Assembly: GCF_001717465.1 (NCBI RefSeq)
Contig: NZ_CP017074.1
Location: forward strand, 1,020,873-1,084,872
Length of the DNA: 64,000 nucleotides
Direction of reading: 5' to 3'
Source of the DNA: Luteimonas sp. JM171
GTDB taxonomy: Bacteria; Pseudomonadota; Gammaproteobacteria; Xanthomonadales; Xanthomonadaceae
Below the pieces are notes generated by a model. It was given only the letters and a program-made list of their open reading frames with translations, had not been told where the DNA came from and made no database searches. This document shows positions 37,814 through 46,390 of this stretch, one piece after another; the stretch's first letter is position 1; every line of letters starts with the position of its first letter. A program made the translations under genes and the position numbers.

Positions 37814-37900
37814 TGCATCACCGTCTGGAAAAGGGGAAGGCCGGGGTCGAACCACCCGGGAAAACCCCGCAAGTCTATCATTTGGCGGGAAAACCCCGGC

Positions 37901-38533
37901 TCAGATGACCCGCAGCGTGATCGCCTTGAGCACCGCCCGGGTGCGGTCGCGGGTGTCGAGTTTTTCCAGGATCGTGGAGACGTAGTTCTTCACCGTGCCC
38001 TCGGCCAGGAACACCGAGCGGGCGATCTCGCGGTTGGAGTAGCCGCCGGCCATCAGCCGCAGGATCGCCACCTCGCGCTCGCTGAAGGGCTCGCGCGGCG
38101 CGTCGGCGGCGTGGTAGCGGTAGCGCGCGCGCACTGGCCCGGTGCTCACCGGCTGCAGCAGGGTGTCGCCGGCGGCGATGCGCAGCACCGCGTCGCGCAG
38201 ATCCTCCGGCGCGGCGTCCTTGAGCAGGAAGCCCTGCGCCCCGGCTTCGGTGGCGCGCAGCAGCAGCTCGCTGTCGTCAAACGTGGTCAGCAGCAGCACC
38301 GGCGTGCCGTCGCCGCGCTCGCGCAGCGCCTGCAGGGCCGCGATGCCGTCCATGCCGGGCATGCGGATGTCGCTCAGCACCACGTCCACCGGCGTGGCCG
38401 CCAGGCCTTCCAGCAGCGCGGCGCCGTCGTCGGCCTCTAATGCCACGCTGATGCCCTGGCCTTCCAGCAGCGCCCGCAGCCCGGCGCGCACCAGCGCCTG
38501 GTCGTCGGCCAGCGCGATGCGCGGCGCGCTCAC
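37901..38533 (-). CDS. NarL/LuxR-family response regulator
   Basis: 210 residues. Receiver with ALADDQ, phosphoacceptor Asp about 55 in VLSDIRMPGMDG and Lys in FLLKDAAPE; C-terminal LuxR helix-turn-helix FSEREVAILRLMAGGYSNRE and AEGTVKNYVSTILEKLDTRD. Partner of the kinase gene directly upstream, whose last bases overlap its start (ATGA). Target genes unknown. Confidence 0.93.
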   Translation of the reverse strand: MSAPRIALADDQALVRAGLRALLEGQGISVALEADDGAALLEGLAATPVDVVLSDIRMPGMDGIAALQALRERGDGTPVLLLTTFDDSELLLRATEAGAQGFLLKDAAPEDLRDAVLRIAAGDTLLQPVSTGPVRARYRYHAADAPREPFSEREVAILRLMAGGYSNREIARSVFLAEGTVKNYVSTILEKLDTRDRTRAVLKAITLRVI

Positions 38534-39633
38534 GCCGGCAGGCTCGCATCGATGCGCAGTGCGCCGCCGGCGGAGGTGGAGAACGCCAGCTGTCCGCCCG
38601 CGGCCGCCAGGCGCTCGCGCATGCCGGCCAGCCCGTTGCCTTCGCGCAGCGGGCCGCGCAGGCGGCCGTCATCCTCGATCGACACCTCCAGGCGCGGGCC
38701 ATCGCGGCGGATGCGCACCTCCAGCACCCGCGCCTGGCCGTGGCGCGCGCTGTTGGTGAGCGCCTCCTGCACCATCCGCAGCAGCGCATCGGCGGTGGCC
38801 GGGTCGCCGATGCGCACGTCATCGTCGATCACAAGCCGCAGCGCGGGCCGCGGCAGCGGCGCCGCCAGCGCACGCAGCGCGGTGGCCAGGTCCAGGCCGC
38901 GGTCGTCGCGCAGCTGCTGCACCAGCTCGCGCAGGTCGTCCATCAGTTCGGCGGCCAGCCGGCGCGACACTTCGAGCTCCGTCGGTGCGCCGCCCTGCTG
39001 GCGGTCGGCCAGCGCGCGCAGGTTGAGGGTGAGCGCGGTGAGCTTGTGGCCGGCCACGTCGTGCAGCTCGCGCGCAAAGCGCAGCCGCTCGGCGTCGCGC
39101 GCGCTGTCGGCCAGCAGGGCGCGGGTGGCGAGCAGGTCGGCGTTGACCAGTGCCAGCCGGTCGCGGGCCTGCTCGGCGCTGCGGGCGTAGTGCGCCACCA
39201 GCGCGGCGAAGGCCTGGAAGCCCAGGTAGACCGTGACCGTCAGCGCCGGTGCGGCATGCCCGCCGGCGCGCAGCACCAGGTACAGGGCGAGGTTGAGCAG
39301 CGCCGCGGCGGGCAATACCCGCGACGGGGGATAGTCGATCGCCAGCGCGGCCACCAGGATCACCAGCAGTACCGGGGACGTGCCGGTGCGCGGCGCCAGC
39401 GCCACCAGCGCGAGCGCGATCAAGGCAAGGACGACGTATCCGGTGGCACGCAGCAGCGGCCTGGCTGAGAGCGTGTCGACCACCAGGAACAGCGCGCTGA
39501 AGCCCAGCAGCAGCGCCCAGCCCAGCGGGCGCTGGGAACCGAGTTCGCCGTGGATCGAGACCGCCACCGTCAAAAGGGTCAGCAGGGCGGCGAGGTTCAG
39601 CGGCTGCAGCAGCGGGGCGAGGTGGCCGCGCAT
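38530..39633 (-). CDS. Membrane sensor histidine kinase (NarX/DesK type)
   Basis: 367 residues from ATG 39633; upstream open frame is not homologous. About five N-terminal membrane segments (residues 12-145) with little periplasmic sequence, so it probably senses the membrane itself. HisKA_3 domain with RELHDVAGHKLTALTLNL (His about 191), then a DesK-type ATPase domain with VQEALTNSARHGQA and GNGLAGMRERLAAAGG. Forms a two-gene system with the LuxR-type regulator. Confidence 0.92.
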   Translation of the reverse strand: MRGHLAPLLQPLNLAALLTLLTVAVSIHGELGSQRPLGWALLLGFSALFLVVDTLSARPLLRATGYVVLALIALALVALAPRTGTSPVLLVILVAALAIDYPPSRVLPAAALLNLALYLVLRAGGHAAPALTVTVYLGFQAFAALVAHYARSAEQARDRLALVNADLLATRALLADSARDAERLRFARELHDVAGHKLTALTLNLRALADRQQGGAPTELEVSRRLAAELMDDLRELVQQLRDDRGLDLATALRALAAPLPRPALRLVIDDDVRIGDPATADALLRMVQEALTNSARHGQARVLEVRIRRDGPRLEVSIEDDGRLRGPLREGNGLAGMRERLAAAGGQLAFSTSAGGALRIDASLPA

Positions 39634-39798
39634 GGCCCGTCTCCATGGGGCGGGCGTTCCATGCTGCGTCGCCCGTCCGGTCCGCGCAACGGATCCGGCG
39701 CAGAAAGTGACTTCCGGCACCATGCAAAGGTGACCGCGGGGACTGCGATGGCCACGCGCCGGGCTTGAAGCTGGTACTCCCCGATCGGAGCCACGCCC

Positions 39799-40566
39799 AT
39801 GCCCGGATACGCCACCTTCCTCGCCCTGCACATCGCCGCCGGCTCCGTTGCGCTGGCCTGCTTCTGGCTGGCGGTGGTGCTGCGCAAGGGAAGCCCCATG
39901 CACCGCCTGGCCGGGCGCATCTACCTGCTGGCGATGGTGCTGGTGATTGCCACCGGGGTGGCGCTGACGGTGCAGTTCGTGCTCGAGGGGCACACCGTCG
40001 GCGCCGCCTTCCTGGGCTACCTGCTGCTGCTGGTGTCCACCACCGTCTGGCTGTCCTGGCGGGCCATCCGCGACCGCGCCGCGCCCGCCCGCTACCTGGG
40101 GCGTGCGTACCAGGTCCTGGCCATCGCCAACCCCGCCGTGGGCGTGGTCATCCTGTGGCTGGGCCTGGACCGCGGCCAGCCGTTGCTGGCGGGGTTCTCC
40201 CTGGTCGGCATCATGATCGGGGTGGACATGCTGCGCCGGCGCCGGGTCATTCCCACCCAGCCGCTGTGGTGGCTGGAAGAGCATTACGGGGCGATGGTCG
40301 CCAATGGCGCCGCCACCCACATCGCCTTCGTGGCGATCGGATTGCCACGCTTGGTGCCGGCCCTCCAGGGTTCGACGTGGTACTACCTGGGCTGGTTCGG
40401 GCCGGTGGTGCTGTCGGTGGTGGCCAAGGTGTGGCTGGACCGCCGCTACCGGGTGCGCGCCGGCTCACGCGGACCGCAGCCTGTCTACCGGCGTGCCCCG
40501 GCGCCCAGGCCATCGCCGGTCCAGTGCAACCCCACCATCCAGGTGCGGTCGCGGCCGGGCTCGTAG
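39799..40566 (+). CDS. DUF2306-like integral membrane protein
   Basis: 255 residues, at least six hydrophobic segments beginning FLALHIAAGSVALACFWLAV; KGSPMHRLAGRIYLLAM with its conserved His is typical of DUF2306-type proteins. Function unknown. The last 27 or so codons (Arg/Pro-rich, VYRRAPAPRPSPVQ and on) overlap the end of the convergent TonB-dependent receptor gene by 82 bases and may be an unselected read-through tail. Confidence 0.75.
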   Translation: MPGYATFLALHIAAGSVALACFWLAVVLRKGSPMHRLAGRIYLLAMVLVIATGVALTVQFVLEGHTVGAAFLGYLLLLVSTTVWLSWRAIRDRAAPARYLGRAYQVLAIANPAVGVVILWLGLDRGQPLLAGFSLVGIMIGVDMLRRRRVIPTQPLWWLEEHYGAMVANGAATHIAFVAIGLPRLVPALQGSTWYYLGWFGPVVLSVVAKVWLDRRYRVRAGSRGPQPVYRRAPAPRPSPVQCNPTIQVRSRPGS

Positions 40567-42650
40567 AAGCGGCCGTTGCCCTCGTTCACGATCACCGAGC
40601 CGATGTGGTCGCGGTCGAGCAGGTTGTCGACGCGGGCGAAGGCGCGCAGGCGCCCTGCGCGGGTATTCCAGCTGCGCGAGGCCTCCAGGTGCAGCAGGCC
40701 GTAGCCGGCCGCGGATTCCGAACCCAGGTCGTTCACCGGCACCGACGACACCGCCTCGCCCTCGAGCGCCGCCGACCACGGCCCCTGCTGCCACTGCAGG
40801 CGCGCGAACGCCTGCTGTTCCGGCACGCCCGGGATCGGCGAGCCGGCCGGCACCGCCACGGACGGGTCGGTGCAGCCGCTGCCCTGGCAGATCAGGTAGC
40901 CGCTGCGGAATTCGGCGTCCAGGTGGGTGGCGGCCAGCGACAGGTCCCACTGCTCGCCCAGCGGCAGCCCGGCCGAGACCTCCACGCCCTGGCGCCGGGC
41001 GCTGCCGGCGTTGCGGTAGCTGCTGCGGCCGGCGACGTTGCGCGCCACCGCCAGCTCATCGTCGGTATCGGCGCGGAACAGCGCCGCTTCCAGCCGCGCG
41101 CCGGCGTCGTCGCGCCATTTCACGCCGAGCTCGTAATTGTCGCTCACTGCCGGGCGCAGGTCGAAGGCCAGGCCGGCGCCGCCGTCGGCGCGGTAGGAGA
41201 TCTCATTGAAGGTCGGGGTTTCGAAGCCGCGCCCGGCGGACACGTATACCCGCAGGTCATCGCGCGGGGCGAAGCTGAGCCCGGCGACCGGCGCGGTGTG
41301 GTTGTGGGTGACGTGGCCGCTGTCGTCGGGATTGCCGTCGGTCACATAGTTGTCGCGGGAGACAAACTCCACCTCGCTGTGGCGCGCGCCCAGCAGCAGC
41401 GCCCAGCGGTCGGCCAGCTGCCACCAGGCCTGGGCATAGACATCGGCGTTCTCGAGCCGGTTGCGCTCGTCGCGGCGCAGCCCGCCGCGCACGCCCAGGG
41501 TGTCGCCGACGAAGTTCTCCCAGCCGCGGCGATGCTGGCGCTGGCGGTCGAGGTTGGCGCCCACGGTGACTTCCAGCGCCCGGCCGGCGAGTTCGCCCTG
41601 CATCGACCAGCGCGCGTCGAAGCCGTAATAGGTGTTGTCCAGGTCGATCACCGCGCCAGCCTGCAGCGGGTTGCGCTGGGCCACCGGCGGGATCGGCAGG
41701 AACTGCAGCACTTCGCGCTCGCCGCCGTAGGCCATCATCCGCAGGGTCTGCGCGGCGCCAAAACCGTGCTCGTAGAGCGCGCCCGCCTGGCCCTGGCGCA
41801 CGCTCTTGCGGGTGTTGTACTGGAAGGCGTTCACCACGGCCTGGCGCGGATTTTCGCGCGCCTGTTCGGCGGTCAGCCCCAGCGGGTCCTGGGCCTCGGG
41901 GATGTCCACGTAGTTGCCTACCAGCTGCAGCCGGCGGCGGTCGCCCAGGTCGAAATTGAGCTTGAGGTTGGCGACGTCGCGGCGCGCGGCGCTGTGCTCG
42001 CGCCAGCCGTCGGTGTCGAAGCGCGAGATGGCGAAGTTGTAGCCGAAGCGCTCGCCGCCGCCCAGCAGCTGTGCGGCGGCGGTCCAGGTGTCGTCGGCGC
42101 CCACCGTCACCCGCGCCTGCCACGGATCGCCGGGCTGGCCGTCCGCGCTCCAGATCTGCACCACCCCGCCCGAGGAGTTGCCGTGCAGGGCCGAGAACGG
42201 CCCGCGCAGCACCTCGATCCGGTCCGCGCCGGCCAGGCTGTAGTGCGACACCTGGCCCTGCCCATCGGGCATCGAGGCCGGGATGCCGTCGGCGTACAGG
42301 CGCAGGCCGCGTACGCCGAAGGTCGAGCGCGCGCCAAAGCCGCGGATCGACAGTTGCGTATCCTGCGCCAGGTTGCGCCGGTCGCGCGCCAGCACGCCGG
42401 GGATGCCGCGCAGCACTTCCGACACGTCGGCATCGGCGCGGCTGGCGTCGCCATCCAGCGACACCACCGTGGCCGAGGCCGGCATGTCGAACGCATTGAC
42501 CCCGCGCAGGCGCGAGGCCTCCACGACGACGCGGTCGAGCGTCACCGCTTCACCGGCGGGATCGTCGCCGGCGGTATTGGTCTGGGCTTGGAGGAGGGGG
42601 CAGGCCAGCAGGCCCGCGGCAAGGATGCTCAGGCGGGGGATGAAAGTCAT
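40485..42650 (-). CDS. TonB-dependent outer-membrane receptor
   Basis: 721 residues from ATG 42650. Signal peptide ends LLQAQ, then the plug domain with DRVVVEASRLRGVNAFDMPA, VLRGIPGVLARDRRN and RIEVLRGPFSALHGNSSGG, then a 22-strand barrel with a C-terminus ending GDGLGAGARR rather than an aromatic. Resembles FecA/siderophore-type receptors (QLSIRGFGARSTFGVRGLRL). The ligand cannot be named. It would be powered by TonB-ExbBD. Confidence 0.9.
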   Translation of the reverse strand: MTFIPRLSILAAGLLACPLLQAQTNTAGDDPAGEAVTLDRVVVEASRLRGVNAFDMPASATVVSLDGDASRADADVSEVLRGIPGVLARDRRNLAQDTQLSIRGFGARSTFGVRGLRLYADGIPASMPDGQGQVSHYSLAGADRIEVLRGPFSALHGNSSGGVVQIWSADGQPGDPWQARVTVGADDTWTAAAQLLGGGERFGYNFAISRFDTDGWREHSAARRDVANLKLNFDLGDRRRLQLVGNYVDIPEAQDPLGLTAEQARENPRQAVVNAFQYNTRKSVRQGQAGALYEHGFGAAQTLRMMAYGGEREVLQFLPIPPVAQRNPLQAGAVIDLDNTYYGFDARWSMQGELAGRALEVTVGANLDRQRQHRRGWENFVGDTLGVRGGLRRDERNRLENADVYAQAWWQLADRWALLLGARHSEVEFVSRDNYVTDGNPDDSGHVTHNHTAPVAGLSFAPRDDLRVYVSAGRGFETPTFNEISYRADGGAGLAFDLRPAVSDNYELGVKWRDDAGARLEAALFRADTDDELAVARNVAGRSSYRNAGSARRQGVEVSAGLPLGEQWDLSLAATHLDAEFRSGYLICQGSGCTDPSVAVPAGSPIPGVPEQQAFARLQWQQGPWSAALEGEAVSSVPVNDLGSESAAGYGLLHLEASRSWNTRAGRLRAFARVDNLLDRDHIGSVIVNEGNGRFYEPGRDRTWMVGLHWTGDGLGAGARR

Positions 42651-42743
42651 CCGGCAATGATCCACGAACGTCCGTGCATAAGGCGTCCATTGCCCGCCCC
42701 TGTGACAGGTGCCGCAAATCGAGCCCCCGCGGGCGCGTATTTC

Positions 42744-43634
42744 CTACACGTCCGCGTCGGTGGCCCAGCCTTCGCCGGTGCCGCGCTGGAACACGCGGTC
42801 GGTGTCGAGCACGTCGCCGGCGGGGATCGAGTCGGCCTTCGCCAGCCGCGCGTAGATCGGGGTGAAGTCCGGTTCGGTCCCGCGCATCAGCTGCTCGAAG
42901 CTGTCGATCACGAAATAGGTCTTCTGGAAGGTGTCGATGCGGTAGCGGGTGCGCATGATCCGCTCCACGTCGAAGCCGATCCGGTTGGGCGCATCGCTCT
43001 CCAGGCTGTAGATCGACTCGCCCTTGGACGACACGATCCCGGCGCCGTAGATCCGCATCCCTTCGGGCGTGTTGATCAGCCCGAACTCCACCGTGTACCA
43101 GTACAGCCGGGTCAGCGCCTGCAGCGCCTCGGCGCCGATCCCGTGCGCCTTCAGCCCGCCCCGCCCGTAGGCCTGCATGTAGTCCGAGAACATCGGGTTC
43201 ATCAGCAGCGGCACGTGGCCGAACAGGTCGTGGAAGAGGTCGGGCTCCTCGATGTAGTCGATCTGGTCCGGACGCCGGATCCACCAGGTCACCGGGAAGC
43301 GGCGGTTGGCCAGGTGGTCGAAGAAATCCAGCTCCGGCAGCAGCCCTTCCACCCCGATCAGCTCCCAGCCGGTGGCCCTGCGCAACTCCACGTTGAGGTC
43401 GGAGAACTTCGGGATGCGGTCGGCGGTCATGCCCATCGCGTCCTGGGCCTCGAGGAACTCGCGGCAGGCGCGCCCGGGCAGGATCTCGCGCTGGCGCGCG
43501 TAGAGCGTGGCCCAGGTCTGGTGGTCGTCGTCGCTGTAGTCGTCCCAGGGCTGCTCGACCACGCCGGTGGCGTACACCGGCACCTTGCCCTTGTCGGTGT
43601 GCAGGTTCTCGACGCGGCGTGGCTGGATGCTCAT
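42744..43634 (-). CDS. phhA: Phenylalanine 4-monooxygenase
   Basis: Pterin-dependent hydroxylase turning phenylalanine into tyrosine. 296 residues from ATG 43634 (MSIQPRRVENLHTDKGKVPV). Iron ligands His 135 and His 140 in FHDLFGHVPLL and Glu 183 in YWYTVEFGL are all present, and PRRVENLHTDKGKVPVYATG is typical of bacterial enzymes. Divergent from an Lrp-type regulator gene, a common arrangement for amino-acid catabolism. Confidence 0.96.
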   Translation of the reverse strand: MSIQPRRVENLHTDKGKVPVYATGVVEQPWDDYSDDDHQTWATLYARQREILPGRACREFLEAQDAMGMTADRIPKFSDLNVELRRATGWELIGVEGLLPELDFFDHLANRRFPVTWWIRRPDQIDYIEEPDLFHDLFGHVPLLMNPMFSDYMQAYGRGGLKAHGIGAEALQALTRLYWYTVEFGLINTPEGMRIYGAGIVSSKGESIYSLESDAPNRIGFDVERIMRTRYRIDTFQKTYFVIDSFEQLMRGTEPDFTPIYARLAKADSIPAGDVLDTDRVFQRGTGEGWATDADV

Positions 43635-43689
43635 GGAACGCTCCTGGAACGGCTGTCCATCCAGCGTAGCGCGGCGCTGCCGCAACCGG

Positions 43690-43736
43690 ATTGCGTTATT
43701 GCGTAAAACGCCGTTAATCCGGCAACATCATTGCGT
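43690..43736. promoter_or_regulatory. Three direct ATTGCGT repeats between phhA and the Lrp-type regulator
   Basis: ATTGCGT at 43690-43696, 43698-43704 and 43730-43736, in the otherwise AT-richer 127-base gap between the divergent genes. First to second start are eight bases apart and second to third 32 (about three turns). Candidate Lrp-type operator controlling both directions. Confidence 0.5.
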
Positions 43737-43761
43737 CAACTTAGACAAGAGCGCATGGATC

Positions 43762-44235
43762 ATGCAGGCAACCCAGCTTGACCGCACGGACCTGCAGCTG
43801 CTGGCGGAGCTGCAGGGGCGCGGCCGTCTCACCAATGCCGAGCTCGCCGAGCGGGTGCATCTCTCGCCCTCGGCCTGCCTGCGCCGGGTGCAGCGCCTGG
43901 AGCGCAGCGGGGTCATCGCCGGCTACCGGGTGGAACTGGACGCCGAGCAGCTGGGCCTGGGTTTGCAGGCGTTCGTGCGCGTGCAGCTGGAAAAACACGA
44001 CTCCTCGCACGTCGAGCGCTTCACCACCGCCGTGCAGGGCTGGAACGAGGTGGTGGCCTGCCACGCGCTGAGCGGCGACATGGATTACCTGCTGCAGGTC
44101 ATGGTCCAGGACCTGGACCACTTCTCGCGTTTCCTGCTCGACCGCCTGCTCAACGCCGCTGGCGTCGCCGACGTCAACTCCAACTTCGTGCTCCGTACGG
44201 TCAAGGCTTTCCGCGGTCTGCCGTTGCCGGGGTAG
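43762..44235 (+). CDS. Lrp/AsnC-family transcriptional regulator
   Basis: 157 residues from ATG 43762. N-terminal helix-turn-helix LDRTDLQLLAELQGRGRLTN then LAERVHLSPSACLRRVQRLE; C-terminal RAM ligand-binding domain with GDMDYLLQVMV. Divergent from phhA, so the ligand may be phenylalanine or tyrosine and phhA a target; this is inferred from position. Confidence 0.93.
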   Translation: MQATQLDRTDLQLLAELQGRGRLTNAELAERVHLSPSACLRRVQRLERSGVIAGYRVELDAEQLGLGLQAFVRVQLEKHDSSHVERFTTAVQGWNEVVACHALSGDMDYLLQVMVQDLDHFSRFLLDRLLNAAGVADVNSNFVLRTVKAFRGLPLPG

Positions 44236-44241
44236 CGCGGC

Positions 44242-45261
44242 CTACGGGCAGGCGGTGCGCAGGGGGTTCAGGGCCTGCAGCCAGCTGCGTTCGCAGGCAA
44301 CCGGTTCCGGATCGCGCGGCGGCGGTGCCAGGGCGGCCGCGCGCTGCTCCTGCACCCGCGCGATCGCCGCGCGCACCTGCGGCAGCGCCGCCAGGGCCGC
44401 GCGCTCGCCCTGGGCGATGGCCCGCGCACGCTGGCTGAAATCGGCCGGGCCGATGTCGTTGACCTCGGGCCGGATCAGCACGTCCGCGCGGCCGCGCTCC
44501 TGCGCGCCCAGGCGCTGGCCCATGATCGCGATCGACTGGTTGACGATTCCCAGCATGTCCGCGGGCGTGGTGCCCGAGGCCTGGGTGGAGATGTCCACGG
44601 CGATGACGACGTCGGCGCCCAGCTGGCGCGCGGCATCCACCGGCACCGGGCTGCTCACGCCGCCATCGACATAGCTGTGGCCGCCGATCCGGGCCGGCTC
44701 GAACACGCCCGGTACCGCGCTGGAAGCGCGCACCGCCTGGCCGGTATTGCCGCGCACGAACACCGTGCGCTCGCCCGTATCCAGCCGCGTGGCCACCGCG
44801 GCGAACGGCTTGCCCAGGCGTTCGATCGGACTGTTGCCCACCTGCTGGTTCACGTAGTCCTGCAGCTTCTGGCCCTGCAGCAAGCCGCCGGAGAACAGCC
44901 GCACGTCGCGGATCGACGCCTCGTCCAGCGCCACCGCGTGCTCCTGCAGGGCGAAGGCGTCCATCCCCGAGGCGTACATCGCCCCCACCACGCTGCCGGC
45001 GCTGGTCCCGGCCACCACGTCCACATCGATGCCGTTGGCCTCGAGCATCTTGATCACGCCGATATGGGCGAAGCCCTTGGCCGCGCCGCCGCCCAGCGCC
45101 AGGCCCACCCGCACCGGCGGCGGGGCCGGCAGCGGCGCCGGCGTGGGATCAATCTCCACCGGCGCCACCGGCCGCACCTCGCGGCTGCCGCAGGCGGCCA
45201 CCAGCAGCGCGGCGCAGGCCAGCAGCAGCGGGGAGCGGAGACGGGAATGGAGCCAGCGCAT
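44242..45261 (-). CDS. Patatin-like phospholipase lipoprotein (RssA-like)
   Basis: 339 residues from ATG 45261. Lipobox ALLVAAC (Cys about 24). Patatin domain: oxyanion LALGGGAAKGFAHIG, nucleophile GTSAGS (Ser about 88) and catalytic Asp in YVDGGVSSPVPV, so the Ser-Asp dyad is complete. Likely acts on lipids at the envelope; the physiological substrate is unknown. Ends seven bases from the Lrp-type gene, convergent. Confidence 0.9.
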   Translation of the reverse strand: MRWLHSRLRSPLLLACAALLVAACGSREVRPVAPVEIDPTPAPLPAPPPVRVGLALGGGAAKGFAHIGVIKMLEANGIDVDVVAGTSAGSVVGAMYASGMDAFALQEHAVALDEASIRDVRLFSGGLLQGQKLQDYVNQQVGNSPIERLGKPFAAVATRLDTGERTVFVRGNTGQAVRASSAVPGVFEPARIGGHSYVDGGVSSPVPVDAARQLGADVVIAVDISTQASGTTPADMLGIVNQSIAIMGQRLGAQERGRADVLIRPEVNDIGPADFSQRARAIAQGERAALAALPQVRAAIARVQEQRAAALAPPPRDPEPVACERSWLQALNPLRTACP

Positions 45262-45330
45262 CGTTGAAGCCAAGGGAAACACCCGGTCGAGGATATCCCC
45301 CGCCCGCCTGTCCCCCGCTGAAGCACCGGC

Positions 45331-45642
45331 TCAGGGCAGGCCGGCCAGCCGCAGCAGGGCCGCCGCGGCGGCCCCGATCACCACCACCCCCAGGAACGGC
45401 ACCCGCAGCGCCAGCGCGGCCGCGGCCGTCAGCAGCGCGCCCACCCGCGCGTCCACCACCAGCCCGCCGTTGCCGGCAAATGTGTTCATCACCGTCAGCG
45501 ATGCCAGCAGGCCGATGGTGATGGTCCCGGTCACCCGGGCCATGCGCGGCCCCGACAGCCAGCGCCCGGGCACCAGGTGGCCGGCCAGCTTGGTGGCAAA
45601 TGCGGCCAGCGAGGCCAGCAGGATCCAGCCCCACAGGCTCAT
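45331..45642 (-). CDS. azlD: AzlD-family branched-chain amino acid exporter subunit
   Basis: 103 residues from ATG 45642 (MSLWGWILLASLAAFATKLA), four hydrophobic segments. Overlaps the end of azlC by four bases and is the small partner of that transporter. AzlCD exports branched-chain amino acids. Confidence 0.88.
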   Translation of the reverse strand: MSLWGWILLASLAAFATKLAGHLVPGRWLSGPRMARVTGTITIGLLASLTVMNTFAGNGGLVVDARVGALLTAAAALALRVPFLGVVVIGAAAAALLRLAGLP

Positions 45643-46334
45643 CCCCGTCCTCCCCGCAGCGACCTGGCCAGCACCGGCCCGCGCCAGCCCAGGACCGCCG
45701 CCACCAGCGCGGCGATGAGGATCGGGATCCCGGGCGGCGTCCAAGGCAGTGCGATCGCGGTCACCAGCGCGCACACCGCGGCAACGGCCACCGGCTCGCG
45801 CCCGCGCAGCCGTGGCCACAGCAGCCCAAGGAAGGCAGCGACCGCGGCGCCGTCGAGTCCCCACTGGCGCGGATCGCCGAGCGCATCGCCCAGCGCCGCT
45901 CCCAGCGCGGTGAACAGGTTCCACAGCAGGTACACGCCGAGTCCCGCGGTCCAGAATCCGCGCCGCTTCTCGCCCGCCTCATGCTGCGAGGCGGCGGTGG
46001 CCGTGGACTCGTCGATGGTCACCTGCGCCGCCACCAGCCGCTTCCATCCGCGCGGCCGCAGCCACTGGTTGACCTGCATTCCGTAAACCGCGTTGCGCAC
46101 GCCCAGCAGCGTGGCCGCGCCCATCGCCGCCGCGCCGGTGCCGCCACCGCCGACCACGCCGATGAAGGCGAACTGCGAGCCGCCGGTGAACATCAGCAGG
46201 CTCAGCGCCATGGCCTGCCAGAACGTCAGCCCGGCGGCCACCGCCAGCGCGCCAAAGGAGATGCCGTACAGCCCGGTGGCCACGGCGATTGACAGGCCGA
46301 TCTTCTCGGCCGGGGTGGGGGATCGAAGCATCAC
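45639..46334 (-). CDS. azlC: AzlC-family branched-chain amino acid exporter subunit
   Basis: 231 residues with about six membrane segments and the family motifs GLYGISFGALAVAAGLTFWQ and FTGGSQFAFIG. Start ATG 46334 or the next codon, also ATG. Translationally coupled to azlD. Confidence 0.9.
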   Translation of the reverse strand: MMLRSPTPAEKIGLSIAVATGLYGISFGALAVAAGLTFWQAMALSLLMFTGGSQFAFIGVVGGGGTGAAAMGAATLLGVRNAVYGMQVNQWLRPRGWKRLVAAQVTIDESTATAASQHEAGEKRRGFWTAGLGVYLLWNLFTALGAALGDALGDPRQWGLDGAAVAAFLGLLWPRLRGREPVAVAAVCALVTAIALPWTPPGIPILIAALVAAVLGWRGPVLARSLRGGRG

Positions 46335-46390
46335 GCCAGTGTGCCTCGCATCCGTTTCAGCCGTAACCCGCGGCCTGTGCTTTTGCTGTC

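Noticed and set aside
39765..43706. A 1313-codon plus-strand open frame across the receptor and phhA genes
   Set aside because: Antisense shadow of the TonB-dependent receptor and phhA, both of which have strong family motifs.
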